Assembly (NCBI GenBank): GCA_045530865.1
Contig: JAZSCX010000125.1
Coordinates: forward strand, 1-49,185
Length of the DNA: 49,185 bases
Reading direction: 5' to 3'
Source of the DNA: Avoscillospira sp045530865
GTDB lineage: Bacteria > Bacillota > Clostridia > Oscillospirales > Oscillospiraceae
Shown: positions 1 through 8,296 of the stretch, piece by piece
Layout of the letters: each line of letters opens with the position of its first letter
Numbering within the stretch: position 1 is the stretch's first letter
The notes under the pieces: generated by a model
Database searches by the model: none
What the model was told of the DNA's origin: nothing
What the model saw: only the letters and a program-made list of their open reading frames with translations
Position numbers and translations under genes: made by a program

Positions 1-1830
1 ATTCTGGACGGCCTGACCTTCGAGGTGCAGGCCGGCGAGCGCGTGGGTATCATGGGCCGCAACGGCGCGGGCAAGACCACGCTGTTTAAAATATTGACCG
101 GCGAAATCGGGTATGATACGGGTGAGATCACCTTCGCCCCCAATAAAAAGATCGGCCTGATCTCCCAGATTCCCAATTATCCCATCGATTATACGGTGGA
201 ACGAGTGCTGCGGTCGGCCTTTGCGGAACTTTCTGCCTGCAAACGGCAGCTGGAAGAACTGGAAGCCCGGATGACCGAGCATACCACGCAGGAGATGCTG
301 GCGCAGTACGATGCCCTGATGAACCGTTATACGGTGGGTGGCGGCTATGAGATCGATGTGGATCTGGAAAAGATCTGCAACGGCCTGAATGTGCCGAAAG
401 CCATGCGGCAGCAGCTGTTCTGTGATCTTTCCGGCGGTGAAAAGACCCGGGTCAATCTGGCCCGCCTGCTGCTGGAAAAGACGGATATCTTGCTGCTGGA
501 CGAGCCCACCAACCATCTGGATATGAAGAGTGTGGAGTGGCTGGAGGAGTACATCCTCAAGTTCAAGGGCACCGTGCTGACCATTTCCCACGACCGGTTT
601 TTTCTGGATCGAATCGTCCAGCGAATCGTGGAGCTGCGGGATGGCAAAGCGGAGTTTTATTCCGGCAACTATTCCTTCTATGTGGAGGAAAAGCAGGCTC
701 GGTTTGAACTGCAGCTGAAGCAGTATGAGCAGGAGCAGGCCAAGATCAAACAGCTGAGCTACACCGTGGAACGGATGAAGGGCTGGGGCATCAACAACCG
801 CACTCTCTATCGCAGAGCCATGAGCATCCAGCATCGCATCGACCGCATCGAAAAGACTGACCGTCCCACGCAGGAAAAGCAGCTGCGGATGCGCTTTGAA
901 GAAAAGAGCTTCTACGGCGACGAGGTCTTTACCATCAAAAACCTGTCCAAATCCTTCGGAGACCGGGTGCTGTTCTCCGATGTGGAGCTGGAGGTCACCG
1001 GCGGTGAGCGGATCGCTCTGCTGGGCGACAATGGTACCGGTAAATCCACTTTCCTGAAGATCCTTTTGGGGGAAGAAAACGGAACCACCGGCAGAATCCG
1101 CTTTGGCCCCACGGTCAAATCGGCGTATCTTCCCCAGATCATCCATTTTGACCATCCGGAGCGGACGCTCTATGATACCATGCTCTATGAAAAGAACTGC
1201 ACACCGCAGACAGCCCGCGACCGGCTGGGCGGGTTCATGTTTCAGGGCGAGGATGTGTTCAAGACCGTCAAGTCTCTTTCCGGAGGTGAGCAGAGTCGGC
1301 TGCGGCTTTGCATGCTCATGGACGAAAAAATCAATCTGCTGATTTTGGACGAGCCCACCAACCATCTGGATATCGCCTCCCGGGAGTGGATCGAAGCTGC
1401 CGTGGATGAATATGAGGGAACCTTGCTGTTTGTGTCCCATGACCGGTATTTCGTAGACCGGTTCGCCACCCGTGTTTGGGAACTGGAGGACGGCGGCATC
1501 CGGGATTTCAAGTGCGGCTATGCCAAATACCGCTCCATCAAGGAGCATGAGGCTGCCATGAAGCAGCCGGTGCAGGCAGAGAAAAAAGAAAAGAAGGAAA
1601 AACCGAAGCAGCAAAGCAACAACAAAAATCTGGAAAAAAAGCTCCGTGCTTTGGAGCGGGAAGTGGAAAAGCAGGAAGCTTTCGTGGCGGAACTTGACCT
1701 CAAAATCGAAGCTGCCGCCGCTGATTATCAGGAATTGACCCGCCTGCTGCAGGAAAAAGCAGAAGCGGAAGAGAAGCTGGAGACCCTGATGGAGCAGTGG
1801 GAAGCCCTGTCTCTGGAAATGGAGGGTTGA
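1..1830 (+). CDS. ABC-F family ATPase, 5' end outside the window
   Basis: Soluble protein with two ABC ATPase domains in one chain and no membrane domain. ABC-F proteins act on the ribosome as translation factors or antibiotic-protection factors. The first domain has Walker A GRNGAGKT, signature LSGGEKTR and Walker B DILLLDEPTNHLD. The second has GDNGTGKS, LSGGEQSR and LLILDEPTNHLD. A long inter-domain linker follows the first domain. The C-terminus has a Lys/Glu-rich stretch and then a predicted coiled coil, as in Uup-like members. The reading frame is open from base 1 (ILDGLTFEV...), so the start codon and the first beta strands lie upstream. Whether it protects against an antibiotic or is a housekeeping factor cannot be told from this sequence. 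Confidence 0.93.
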   Translation: MLDGLTFEVQAGERVGIMGRNGAGKTTLFKILTGEIGYDTGEITFAPNKKIGLISQIPNYPIDYTVERVLRSAFAELSACKRQLEELEARMTEHTTQEMLAQYDALMNRYTVGGGYEIDVDLEKICNGLNVPKAMRQQLFCDLSGGEKTRVNLARLLLEKTDILLLDEPTNHLDMKSVEWLEEYILKFKGTVLTISHDRFFLDRIVQRIVELRDGKAEFYSGNYSFYVEEKQARFELQLKQYEQEQAKIKQLSYTVERMKGWGINNRTLYRRAMSIQHRIDRIEKTDRPTQEKQLRMRFEEKSFYGDEVFTIKNLSKSFGDRVLFSDVELEVTGGERIALLGDNGTGKSTFLKILLGEENGTTGRIRFGPTVKSAYLPQIIHFDHPERTLYDTMLYEKNCTPQTARDRLGGFMFQGEDVFKTVKSLSGGEQSRLRLCMLMDEKINLLILDEPTNHLDIASREWIEAAVDEYEGTLLFVSHDRYFVDRFATRVWELEDGGIRDFKCGYAKYRSIKEHEAAMKQPVQAEKKEKKEKPKQQSNNKNLEKKLRALEREVEKQEAFVAELDLKIEAAAADYQELTRLLQEKAEAEEKLETLMEQWEALSLEMEG

Positions 1831-1834
1831 CGGT

Positions 1835-2512
1835 ATGTGGCTGGTTGTGACCCTTGGCCTGCTGGCTGTTGGTTTGGTGCTCTGGTATTTTTTGAAAAAG
1901 CGTTTTCCCAAAACCGGTAGATGGATTCTGGCTCTGACAGCGCTGTTCCTCTGTGCGGTCTGTCTGACTGCCGGAATTTGCTGGACAGCGCCGGATACGG
2001 GTCCGGAGCAGGCGGATTATGCCCTGCTGCTGGGCTGTGCCCTGAAGGACGGGGAGGTTCAGCCGGAGCTGATCCGCCGCATGGAGCTGGCGCTGGACTG
2101 GCTGCAGCGGACAGAAGAAATTCCTCTGGTGGTTTCCGGCGGTGATGTCAAAGAGTACGGCATCACGGAAGCGGAGGTCATGTTTGGCTGGCTGGAAGCC
2201 CACGGTGCCGATATGTCCCGGGTCTATATGGAGCCGGAAGCCACCGACACAAAAGAAAATGTCCGTTTTGCGAGTGTCCTGATGAAATGTCAGGAGCGGG
2301 AAATTGATACGGTGCTGATTATTTCGGCCGATTATCACCAGACCCGTGCCCGGTTTCTGGCGGAACGCAACGGTCAGACGGCCCTCGGTCTGGGTTGCCA
2401 CACGCCCTTCGTGGAACATCTCCCTGCTGCCGTCCGGGAATTCTATTCCTTCTCCAATGAACTGCTGGAAATCGTCCTGGACAACCTGCGGCCCGTTGTC
2501 CGCCATGGTTGA
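1835..2512 (+). CDS. YdcF/SanA-like DUF218 membrane protein
   Basis: 225 residues. Two hydrophobic segments at the N-terminus (about residues 2-20 and 30-48) are followed by a DUF218 domain: YALLLGCALKDG, a region with PLVVSGGD, TDTKENVRFA and VLIISADYHQTRA. That is the order seen in the YdcF/SanA/ElyC family, which is linked to envelope integrity and cell-wall precursor metabolism but has no firmly assigned reaction. The start is ATG 1835 with GGAGGG at 1821-1826, inside the end of the ABC-F gene. Only 4 bp separate the two genes, so they are probably translated from one message. The stop codon overlaps the -35 box of the next promoter. Confidence 0.85.
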   Translation: MWLVVTLGLLAVGLVLWYFLKKRFPKTGRWILALTALFLCAVCLTAGICWTAPDTGPEQADYALLLGCALKDGEVQPELIRRMELALDWLQRTEEIPLVVSGGDVKEYGITEAEVMFGWLEAHGADMSRVYMEPEATDTKENVRFASVLMKCQEREIDTVLIISADYHQTRARFLAERNGQTALGLGCHTPFVEHLPAAVREFYSFSNELLEIVLDNLRPVVRHG

Positions 2513-2536
2513 CTTTCCGCCATAACGTGCTAAAAT
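2509..2536 (+). promoter_or_regulatory. Sigma-A type promoter for the Mrp gene
   Basis: TTGACT (2509-2514), 16-bp spacer, then TAAAAT (2531-2536) preceded by TG at 2528-2529, an extended -10. It sits just before the Mrp start at 2572 and overlaps the stop codon of the upstream gene. Confidence 0.6.
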
Positions 2537-2571
2537 AACAATCACTATGATAATAAAAGGAGCGTATACCT

Positions 2572-3393
2572 ATGAGTTCCTGTTCCGGAAACTGTTCTTC
2601 CTGCGGCGAAAGCTGCTCTGACCGCAAGGCGGAAAGCCTGCTGGCAGCAGCAAACGCCCATTCCAATGTCAAAAAAGTCATTGCCGTCATGTCCGGCAAG
2701 GGCGGCGTCGGCAAGAGCACCGTCACGTCCATGCTGGCAGTTGCCATGGCAAAGCTGGGCTATAAGACTGCCATTCTCGATGCCGATATCACCGGTCCCT
2801 CCATTCCCAAGGCATTCGGCCTGAAGGAGCAGATCATGGGCACCGATGACGGCATGATCCCCGCCGAGACGGCCTCCGGCATGAAAGTCATGTCCATCAA
2901 CCTTCTGCTGCCGCAGGAGACCGATCCGGTGCTGTGGCGAGGCCCTGTGGTAGCCGGTGTGGTCAAGCAGTTCTGGTCCGATGTGTGCTGGGGCGATGTG
3001 GACTTTATGTTCGTGGATATGCCTCCCGGCACCGGTGATGTGGCCCTGACGGCCTACCAGAGCCTGCCCATTGACGGCGTGATTCTGGTCACCTCTCCGC
3101 AGGAGTTGGTATCCATGATCGTGGCAAAGGCAGTGAAGATGGCACAGATGATGAACATCCCCATGCTGGGCTTTGTGGAGAACTACAGCTACTTCCAGTG
3201 CCCCGACTGCGGCAAAAAGCATGAAATCTTCGGCAAGAGCAATCTGGATGAGGTGGCCATGGATTACTGCCTGCGAGTTCTGGCACGGCTGCCCATTGAC
3301 CCGGAAACTGCCAAGCGGTTTGACGCCGGTCAGATGGAGCTGGTCAATACGGAGCCTGTGGAGGCGGCTGCAGCACTGCTTTCCAGACTGTAA
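2572..3393 (+). CDS. Mrp/NBP35-type P-loop Fe-S cluster carrier ATPase
   Basis: 273 residues. The MinD-like deviant Walker A GKGGVGKST lies at about residues 42-50, followed by ILDADITGPSIPK, FVDMPPGTGD and VTSPQELV, all hallmarks of the Mrp/ApbC/NBP35 family. These proteins bind a [4Fe-4S] cluster and pass it to target apoproteins. The N-terminus is Cys-rich (MSSCSGNCSSCGESC), as in NBP35-like clostridial members. The conserved CPDC pair of the cluster site is at C210/C213. The start is ATG 2572 with an AAAGGAG ribosome-binding site. Its own promoter lies upstream, and a DUF1858 gene with a separate promoter follows. Confidence 0.93.
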   Translation: MSSCSGNCSSCGESCSDRKAESLLAAANAHSNVKKVIAVMSGKGGVGKSTVTSMLAVAMAKLGYKTAILDADITGPSIPKAFGLKEQIMGTDDGMIPAETASGMKVMSINLLLPQETDPVLWRGPVVAGVVKQFWSDVCWGDVDFMFVDMPPGTGDVALTAYQSLPIDGVILVTSPQELVSMIVAKAVKMAQMMNIPMLGFVENYSYFQCPDCGKKHEIFGKSNLDEVAMDYCLRVLARLPIDPETAKRFDAGQMELVNTEPVEAAAALLSRL

Positions 3394-3400
3394 ATTCCTG

Positions 3401-3429
3401 TTGAAAATTCGCAGTTTTTTCGGTATAAT
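3401..3429 (+). promoter_or_regulatory. Strong sigma-A promoter for the DUF1858 gene
   Basis: TTGAAA (3401-3406), 17-bp spacer and a perfect TATAAT (3424-3429), directly after the Mrp stop codon. Confidence 0.75.
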
Positions 3430-3457
3430 ATAAGAAAAACGATAGGAGATTATCATT

Positions 3458-3679
3458 ATGGCAAAAATTGAAAAAACCACCATCATCGGTGATGTTCTGG
3501 ATATCGCACCGCAGACTGCCCCTCTGTTTATGGCCATCGGCATGCATTGCCTGGGCTGCCCCTCTTCCCGCGGTGAGACCGTGGAGGAGGCCTGCATGGT
3601 TCACGGCGTGGACTGCGATGCATTCCTGAAGCAGGTCAACTACTTCATCGAAGTCACCGAGGCAGAAGCCGGCAAGTAA
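3458..3679 (+). CDS. Small DUF1858 (redox-disulfide) protein
   Basis: 73 residues. The sequence matches the DUF1858 pattern: TTIIGDVLDIAPQTAPLF near the N-terminus, then MHCLGCPSSRGETVEEAC. The CxxC pair is the proposed redox-active disulfide of this family, which occurs alone or fused to hybrid-cluster and other redox proteins. Its biochemical role is not established. The ATG at 3458 follows AGGAG at a good distance. It lies right after an Fe-S carrier gene, which fits a role in redox or metal chemistry, but it has its own promoter and so may be expressed separately. Confidence 0.85.
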   Translation: MAKIEKTTIIGDVLDIAPQTAPLFMAIGMHCLGCPSSRGETVEEACMVHGVDCDAFLKQVNYFIEVTEAEAGK

Positions 3680-3693
3680 ACAGGATCCTTAAC

Positions 3694-3774
3694 GTAGGGG
3701 ACGGCGTCCTCGACGTCCCGGTGCATGCAGTGTTCTGTATGCATCGGCGGGGCGTCCGGGAGGCCGCCCCCTAC
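3694..3774. repeat. Hairpin-forming intergenic repeat of the GTAGGGG type
   Basis: The arms 3694-3720 and 3748-3774 are inverted copies matching at 22 of 27 positions, starting GTAGGGG and ending CCCCTAC. The interior is partly self-complementary (GTGCATGCAG against CTGTATGCATC). The right arm is followed by a T-run, so on the plus strand the element could also end transcription of the DUF1858 gene. It looks like a dispersed extragenic palindrome. Confidence 0.6.
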
Positions 3775-3798
3775 CTTTTTTGACAGAAGGAGTTTTTT

Positions 3799-4512
3799 AT
3801 GAAAATTCCCATTTCCAAACGGTTGCTTTGCTGCGCCGCCATGGTGCCGCAGGGGGCGAGGGTAGCGGATATTGGCTGTGACCACGGCTATCTTGGAATC
3901 TGGCTGTTGACGGAGGGTGTCGCTTCCTTTGTGGCGGCCTGTGATCTGCGGGAAAAGCCGCTGGAAAAAGCAAAGCAAAACGCCGCAGCCTACGGTACTG
4001 CGAACAACATGACCTTTCATGTGGGTGACGGCCTGACAGCGCTGGAACCCGGCTCCGTGGATACGGTGGTCTGTGCCGGTATGGGGGGCGACTGCATTGC
4101 CCATATTCTGAATGAAGCGGTGTGGGTGCGGGATCCCCGCTATACGCTGATCCTCCAGCCCCAGACCTCCGGCAACGATCTGCGGCGGTACTTAGGCGAA
4201 AACGGCTTTGTCATCGAGCGGGAGGATCTGGTGCAGGATGGAACCTTCCTGTATTTTACCATGAAAGTCCGCCATGGCGGCGGAAAGCCCCTCTCACCCG
4301 GCGAGCAGTACCTGTCAAGGCCGCTGCTGCAGTGCGGTTCTCCGCTGCTGCCCGCTTATTTTGACCGGGTGCTTCGCGCCCTTGTCAATACGGTGGAGGG
4401 TATCAGCCGCAGCGACAATCCGGAAAAGAAAGAAAAACTCTCGTATTATCAGCAGGCACTGGAAGAAGTGCGGGAAATGAGGAAGCTTTATGACGGTACA
4501 AACCATTCTTGA
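3799..4512 (+). CDS. trmK: tRNA (adenine(22)-N1)-methyltransferase TrmK
   Basis: 237 residues. TrmK methylates N1 of A22 in the tRNA D-arm using S-adenosylmethionine. The SAM-binding motif I reads ADIGCDHGYLG (from about residue 23). An acidic residue follows in AACDLREKPL, and the family stretch DTVVCAGMGGD follows later. Length and order fit the COG2384 family. The start at ATG 3799 follows AGAAGGAG. Its 3' end overlaps the next gene by 23 bp. This pairing with a Nif3-like gene (yqfN-yqfO order) is usual in Firmicutes and supports both calls. Confidence 0.93.
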   Translation: MKIPISKRLLCCAAMVPQGARVADIGCDHGYLGIWLLTEGVASFVAACDLREKPLEKAKQNAAAYGTANNMTFHVGDGLTALEPGSVDTVVCAGMGGDCIAHILNEAVWVRDPRYTLILQPQTSGNDLRRYLGENGFVIEREDLVQDGTFLYFTMKVRHGGGKPLSPGEQYLSRPLLQCGSPLLPAYFDRVLRALVNTVEGISRSDNPEKKEKLSYYQQALEEVREMRKLYDGTNHS

Positions 4513-5278
4513 TTATTTGAATACTTTGGCGCCTGCCGCCATGAAATATGAGTGGGACAACGTGGGCCTGCTGTGCGGACGTCGGGATCAGGAAGTAAAG
4601 AAGGTTCTTGTGGCGCTGGATCCCTTTGAAAACGTGTGCCGGGAGGCCATCGCCATGGGTGCGGATATGATTCTGACCCATCATCCGCTGATCTTCCGGG
4701 CACCCAAAACCGTCACCACCGATGATACGGTGGGACGCTGTATTCTTCTGCTGGCGGCAAACGGAATTTCCGCGGTCAATGCCCATACCAATCTGGATTG
4801 CGCGCCTGATGGCGTTAACGACGTTCTGGCGCAGACGCTGGGTTTGACCGATATATATGTGCCGCACCCGCTGGGGACCGATGCGGAGGGCAGACCCTAT
4901 GGCCTTCTGCGGGCAGGTCTGGTGGAGGAGCAGCCGTTGGAGCAGTTTCTTGCCCATGTGAAGGAAAAGCTTGGTACGCCCGTTCTTCGGTATGTGAATG
5001 GCGGAAAACCGGCCTGCAGGGTGGCTGTGGGCGGCGGCGCCTGCGGAGATGAGTACGGAGCTGCCCTTGCCGCGGGCTGTGATACGCTGGTGACGGCAGA
5101 TGTAAAGTACAATCATTTCCGGGATGCCTATGATCTGGGGATCAACCTCATCGATGCCGGTCATTTCTACACGGAAAACCCGGTGATGAAGCCACTGGCA
5201 GAGAAGCTGCAGGCCCGATTCCCGGAGATTGAGGTTTGCCTGAGCTGTACCCATGCCGACTGCATGAAATTTCTGTGA
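4490..5278 (+). CDS. Nif3-like dinuclear metal centre protein (YqfO family)
   Basis: 262 residues. Nif3/YqfO proteins form a toroidal hexamer with a two-metal site; some are annotated as GTP cyclohydrolase I type 2, but the reaction in most bacteria is unsettled. Metal ligands visible here are THHP (H64, H65), a downstream Asp in AHTNLD, and the C-terminal GHFYTE pair (H225, E229). The start ATG 4490 lies inside trmK (23-bp overlap), so translation is probably coupled. The protein is shorter than the roughly 370-residue members that carry a central PII-like insertion, so it is the compact form. Confidence 0.92.
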   Translation: MTVQTILDYLNTLAPAAMKYEWDNVGLLCGRRDQEVKKVLVALDPFENVCREAIAMGADMILTHHPLIFRAPKTVTTDDTVGRCILLLAANGISAVNAHTNLDCAPDGVNDVLAQTLGLTDIYVPHPLGTDAEGRPYGLLRAGLVEEQPLEQFLAHVKEKLGTPVLRYVNGGKPACRVAVGGGACGDEYGAALAAGCDTLVTADVKYNHFRDAYDLGINLIDAGHFYTENPVMKPLAEKLQARFPEIEVCLSCTHADCMKFL

Positions 5279-5391
5279 TACATTTGTGAAGAAAGTGAAA
5301 ACTTCCGCATTTTTCGAAAATAAGGCTTTGCAAAACGGCTTTCATATTATAAAATAAGAACAATGAATAGAGATTGGAGTGGTATCCCGTT

Positions 5392-6114
5392 ATGAATCAA
5401 CTGCAATACAAGCGGGTTTTGTTGAAGATCAGCGGCGAAGCGCTGGCAGGTTCTGCCCACCGCGGTCTGGATTTCGATGTGATCGGTCAGGTCTGTGATG
5501 TGGTCAAGCAGGCTGTGGAGCTGGGTGTTCAGGTTGGCATCGTCGTGGGCGGCGGCAACTTCTGGCGCGGCCTGAAGGATGGCGGCGACCGTATGGAGCG
5601 TACCCGCGCCGACCATATGGGTATGCTGGCAACCACCATCAATGCGCTGGCTGTGGCGGATTGTCTGGAGCAGCGGGGCGTGGAAGTCCGTGTGCAGACA
5701 GCCATTGCCATGAACGCCATTGCAGAGCCGTACATCCGCGGTAAAGCCATCCGTCATCTGGAAAAGGGCCGTGTGGTGATCTTCGGCTGCGGCACCGGCA
5801 ATCCCTTCTTCTCCACCGATACCGGCGCTGTGCTCCGGGCTGTGGAAATTGAAGCCGATGCCATTCTGCTGGCAAAGAATATCGACGGCGTCTATAATGC
5901 AGATCCTGCCAAGGATCCCACTGCCGTCAAGTATGACCGCATCACCTTTGACGAGGTTCTGGCCAACCATCTGGCCGTCATGGATACCACCGCAACATCC
6001 CTTGCCATGGATAACCGGATGCCGGTTCTCGTGTTTGCGCTGAAGGATCCCGAAAATATTCTGCGCGTTCTCAACGGCGAGCAGATTGGTACGATTGTAA
6101 AGGAGGCTTTTTAA
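5392..6114 (+). CDS. pyrH: UMP kinase
   Basis: 240 residues. PyrH phosphorylates UMP to UDP in pyrimidine nucleotide synthesis and belongs to the amino-acid kinase fold. The sequence has KRVLLKISGEAL at the N-terminus, VGIVVGGGNFWRG, the RTRADHMGMLAT uridylate-binding stretch, VIFGCGTGNPFFSTDT and LLAKNIDGVYNADP. I chose ATG 5392 over an in-frame TTG at 5374, because it gives the usual N-terminus and has GGAG about 12 bases upstream. This is the first gene here of the classical Firmicutes pyrH-frr-uppS-cdsA block. The usual rpsB and tsf genes are not next to it. Confidence 0.96.
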   Translation: MNQLQYKRVLLKISGEALAGSAHRGLDFDVIGQVCDVVKQAVELGVQVGIVVGGGNFWRGLKDGGDRMERTRADHMGMLATTINALAVADCLEQRGVEVRVQTAIAMNAIAEPYIRGKAIRHLEKGRVVIFGCGTGNPFFSTDTGAVLRAVEIEADAILLAKNIDGVYNADPAKDPTAVKYDRITFDEVLANHLAVMDTTATSLAMDNRMPVLVFALKDPENILRVLNGEQIGTIVKEAF

Positions 6115-6115
6115 C

Positions 6116-6664
6116 ATGGATTTTAAGGAATTTAACCGCAAGATGGAAAAAACGTTGGAGGTTCTGGCCAGCGATTTCGGCGCTGTTCGTGCAGGCCGTG
6201 CCAATGCACAGGTGCTCGACCGTATTTCCGTGGAGTATTACGGTGCGGATTCCCCCATTGCACAGGTTGCCAGCATTTCTTCTCCCGACGCCAGAACGCT
6301 GGTCATCCAGCCCTGGGACAGCAGCCTGCTGAAGCCTATTGAGAAAGCGATCCAGGTGTCCGATCTGGGCATTAACCCCCAGAATGACGGCCGTATCATC
6401 CGTCTGGTGTTCCCCCAGCTGACGGAGGAGCGCAGAAAGGATCTGACCAAGCAGGTCAAGAAGTACGGCGAGGATGCAAAGGTTGCCATCCGCAACATCC
6501 GCCGCGATGGTATGGACTATATCAAGAAGGCTCTGAAAAAGAGCGAGATCACCGAAGACGAGCAGAAGAAGGGCGAGAAGGAGCTGCAGGAGCTGACCGA
6601 CAAGTATATCAAGAAGGTCGACGAAATGTGCGCCAAGAAGGAAAAGGAACTGATGGAGATCTGA
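6116..6664 (+). CDS. frr: Ribosome recycling factor
   Basis: 182 residues, close to the typical 185. It acts with EF-G to split post-termination ribosomes. Typical blocks are FGAVRAGRANAQVLD, ISSPDARTLVIQPWD, GLNPQNDG-like GINPQNDG, RLVFPQLTEERR and the C-terminal helical region RNIRRD through the Lys/Glu-rich end. It begins one base after the pyrH stop, with an AAAGGAGG ribosome-binding site inside pyrH, so the pair is translated together. A perfect hairpin separates it from uppS. Confidence 0.97.
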   Translation: MDFKEFNRKMEKTLEVLASDFGAVRAGRANAQVLDRISVEYYGADSPIAQVASISSPDARTLVIQPWDSSLLKPIEKAIQVSDLGINPQNDGRIIRLVFPQLTEERRKDLTKQVKKYGEDAKVAIRNIRRDGMDYIKKALKKSEITEDEQKKGEKELQELTDKYIKKVDEMCAKKEKELMEI

Positions 6665-6682
6665 TTCGGATCTTCCGTTAAG

Positions 6683-6712
6683 GGGAGAGTTGCAGCGCTC
6701 TGCAACTCTCCC
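6683..6712 (+). terminator. Perfect 13-bp intra-operon hairpin without a T-run
   Basis: GGGAGAGTTGCAG (6683-6695) pairs perfectly with CTGCAACTCTCCC (6700-6712) around a 4-base loop. The next bases are ATATGTCT rather than a T-run, so complete termination is unlikely. It may partly stop transcription, stabilise the upstream mRNA or be a processing site between frr and uppS. Confidence 0.5.
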
Positions 6713-6734
6713 ATATGTCTATTGAGGAACTGCC

Positions 6735-7472
6735 ATGAAATTATTTGCAAAAAAAGAAAAGCCCGAAGATGATCGTCCTGTGCCGAAGCACATTGCCATT
6801 GTCATGGACGGAAACGGCCGCTGGGCAACCTCCCGCGGTCTGCCCAGAACCGCAGGGCATAGCGTGGGAAGCGAGGTTTTCCGGAAAATTGCCACCTACT
6901 GCAAGGAGATCGGCGTTCAGTACCTGACGGTCTATGCGTTTTCCACGGAGAACTGGAAGCGATCCGAAGAAGAAGTCGGCGCAATCATGAGCCTTTTGAA
7001 AAAATACCTGTTCGAAGCACTGGAAAAGATGGAGCAGGACCAGATCCGGCTGCAGTTTTTTGGTGATCTGAGCCGCCTTTCGCCCGAATTGCAGGCGCTG
7101 GCAGACAAAACCCGGGAAATTTCCGGACAATATGAAGGTTTTCAGGCCAATATTTGCCTGAATTACGGCGGCAGAGATGAGATCGTCCGTGCAGTGAGAG
7201 CCTATGCAAAAAAATGCGCGGAAGGCAAGGCCGATCCGGAAACACTGACGGAGGCGGAATTCGGAAATCTGCTGTATTCTTCCGGTATACCTGATCCAGA
7301 GTTAATCATCCGTCCCAGCGGAGAAATCAGAATTTCCAATTTCCTGTTATGGCAGTCGGCCTATGCGGAATACTATTTTACAGATGTGCTCTGGCCTGAT
7401 TTTACGCCGGAGGAGTTGGAAAAGGCGATTGCGGCGTTTAACAAGCGCAGCCGCCGGTTTGGAGGCGTATAG
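6735..7472 (+). CDS. uppS: Isoprenyl transferase (undecaprenyl diphosphate synthase)
   Basis: 245 residues. It extends farnesyl-PP with isopentenyl-PP to C55 undecaprenyl-PP, the lipid carrier for peptidoglycan. Family motifs present are HIAIVMDGNGRWA with catalytic Asp at residue 25, RTAGHSVGSE, LTVYAFSTENWKR, NICLNYGGRDEIV, and the C-terminal PDPELIIRPSGEIRISNFLLWQSAYAEYYFTD region. The start is ATG 6735 after GAGGAA. It is followed after one base by cdsA, whose ribosome-binding site lies inside the end of uppS. Confidence 0.96.
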   Translation: MKLFAKKEKPEDDRPVPKHIAIVMDGNGRWATSRGLPRTAGHSVGSEVFRKIATYCKEIGVQYLTVYAFSTENWKRSEEEVGAIMSLLKKYLFEALEKMEQDQIRLQFFGDLSRLSPELQALADKTREISGQYEGFQANICLNYGGRDEIVRAVRAYAKKCAEGKADPETLTEAEFGNLLYSSGIPDPELIIRPSGEIRISNFLLWQSAYAEYYFTDVLWPDFTPEELEKAIAAFNKRSRRFGGV

Positions 7473-7473
7473 A

Positions 7474-8289
7474 TTGAAAACCAGAATTCTTGTTGCGGCC
7501 GTGGGTCTGCCGCTGATTTTGCTGGTGCTTCTGGTGCTGCCGGAAGTTGTCACGGCGATTATGATTGCAGCCATGTCTGTCATTGCGGTCTATGAGCTGC
7601 TGTATCAGACCGGTCTTGCCCGAAATCTGTATCTGATGATCGGCTCTGCGATCATGGTGCTGTTTGTCTGCTTTTGGAGCTATGGCGGCTGTCCGTGGCA
7701 GTGGGGCATTTTGATCCTCTGGCTGTATTTCATGGCGCTGTTTGCGATCCTGATCGCCTCCCACGGCAAGGTGCCTTTTGCGGAAGTGTGCATTGCGGCG
7801 TTTGCCGGTATTGTGATTCCGCTGCTGCTGTCTGCCCTGACCCGCATTTTGATGATGGGCTATGGCCGGTTCTACATACTGATTCCTCTGATTCTGTCCT
7901 TTGCCACCGACAGCGGCGCTTACTTTGTGGGCATTGCCATCGGCAAGCATAAGATGGCGCCCATTCTCAGCCCCAAGAAGTCCTGGGAGGGTGCGGCAGG
8001 CGGTGTGCTCAGTGCCATCGTGTTTATGTTCCTCTATGCGCTGGTGCTGGATCTGGGCTTCGGCTTTACCGTTCGGTACGCGGCAGCTGCCCTCTACGGT
8101 GTGATCGGCTCCGTGACCTGTATTCTGGGTGATCTGACCTATTCCGCCATCAAGCGGCAGACCGGAATCAAGGATTACGGAAATCTGCTGCCGGGACATG
8201 GCGGCATTCTGGATCGATTTGACTCTATGACGGTGGTGGCGCCGCTGGCAGAATGCCTGTTGCTGCTCCTGCCGATGATCGTAAAGTGA
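7474..8289 (+). CDS. cdsA: Phosphatidate cytidylyltransferase
   Basis: 271 residues from a TTG start. It makes CDP-diacylglycerol from phosphatidic acid and CTP, the branch point of phospholipid synthesis. It is a polytopic membrane protein with about seven or eight hydrophobic segments. The CDS signature is at the C-terminus: SAIKRQTGIKDYG followed by LLPGHGGILDRFDS. The TTG at 7474 is chosen because GGAGG (7461-7465) lies 8 bases before it and it gives the expected KTRILVAAVGLPL start. A longer in-frame reading upstream lies inside uppS and has no family-like residues. It is followed after 7 bp by dxr. Confidence 0.93.
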   Translation: MKTRILVAAVGLPLILLVLLVLPEVVTAIMIAAMSVIAVYELLYQTGLARNLYLMIGSAIMVLFVCFWSYGGCPWQWGILILWLYFMALFAILIASHGKVPFAEVCIAAFAGIVIPLLLSALTRILMMGYGRFYILIPLILSFATDSGAYFVGIAIGKHKMAPILSPKKSWEGAAGGVLSAIVFMFLYALVLDLGFGFTVRYAAAALYGVIGSVTCILGDLTYSAIKRQTGIKDYGNLLPGHGGILDRFDSMTVVAPLAECLLLLLPMIVK

Positions 8290-8296
8290 GGAAGTT

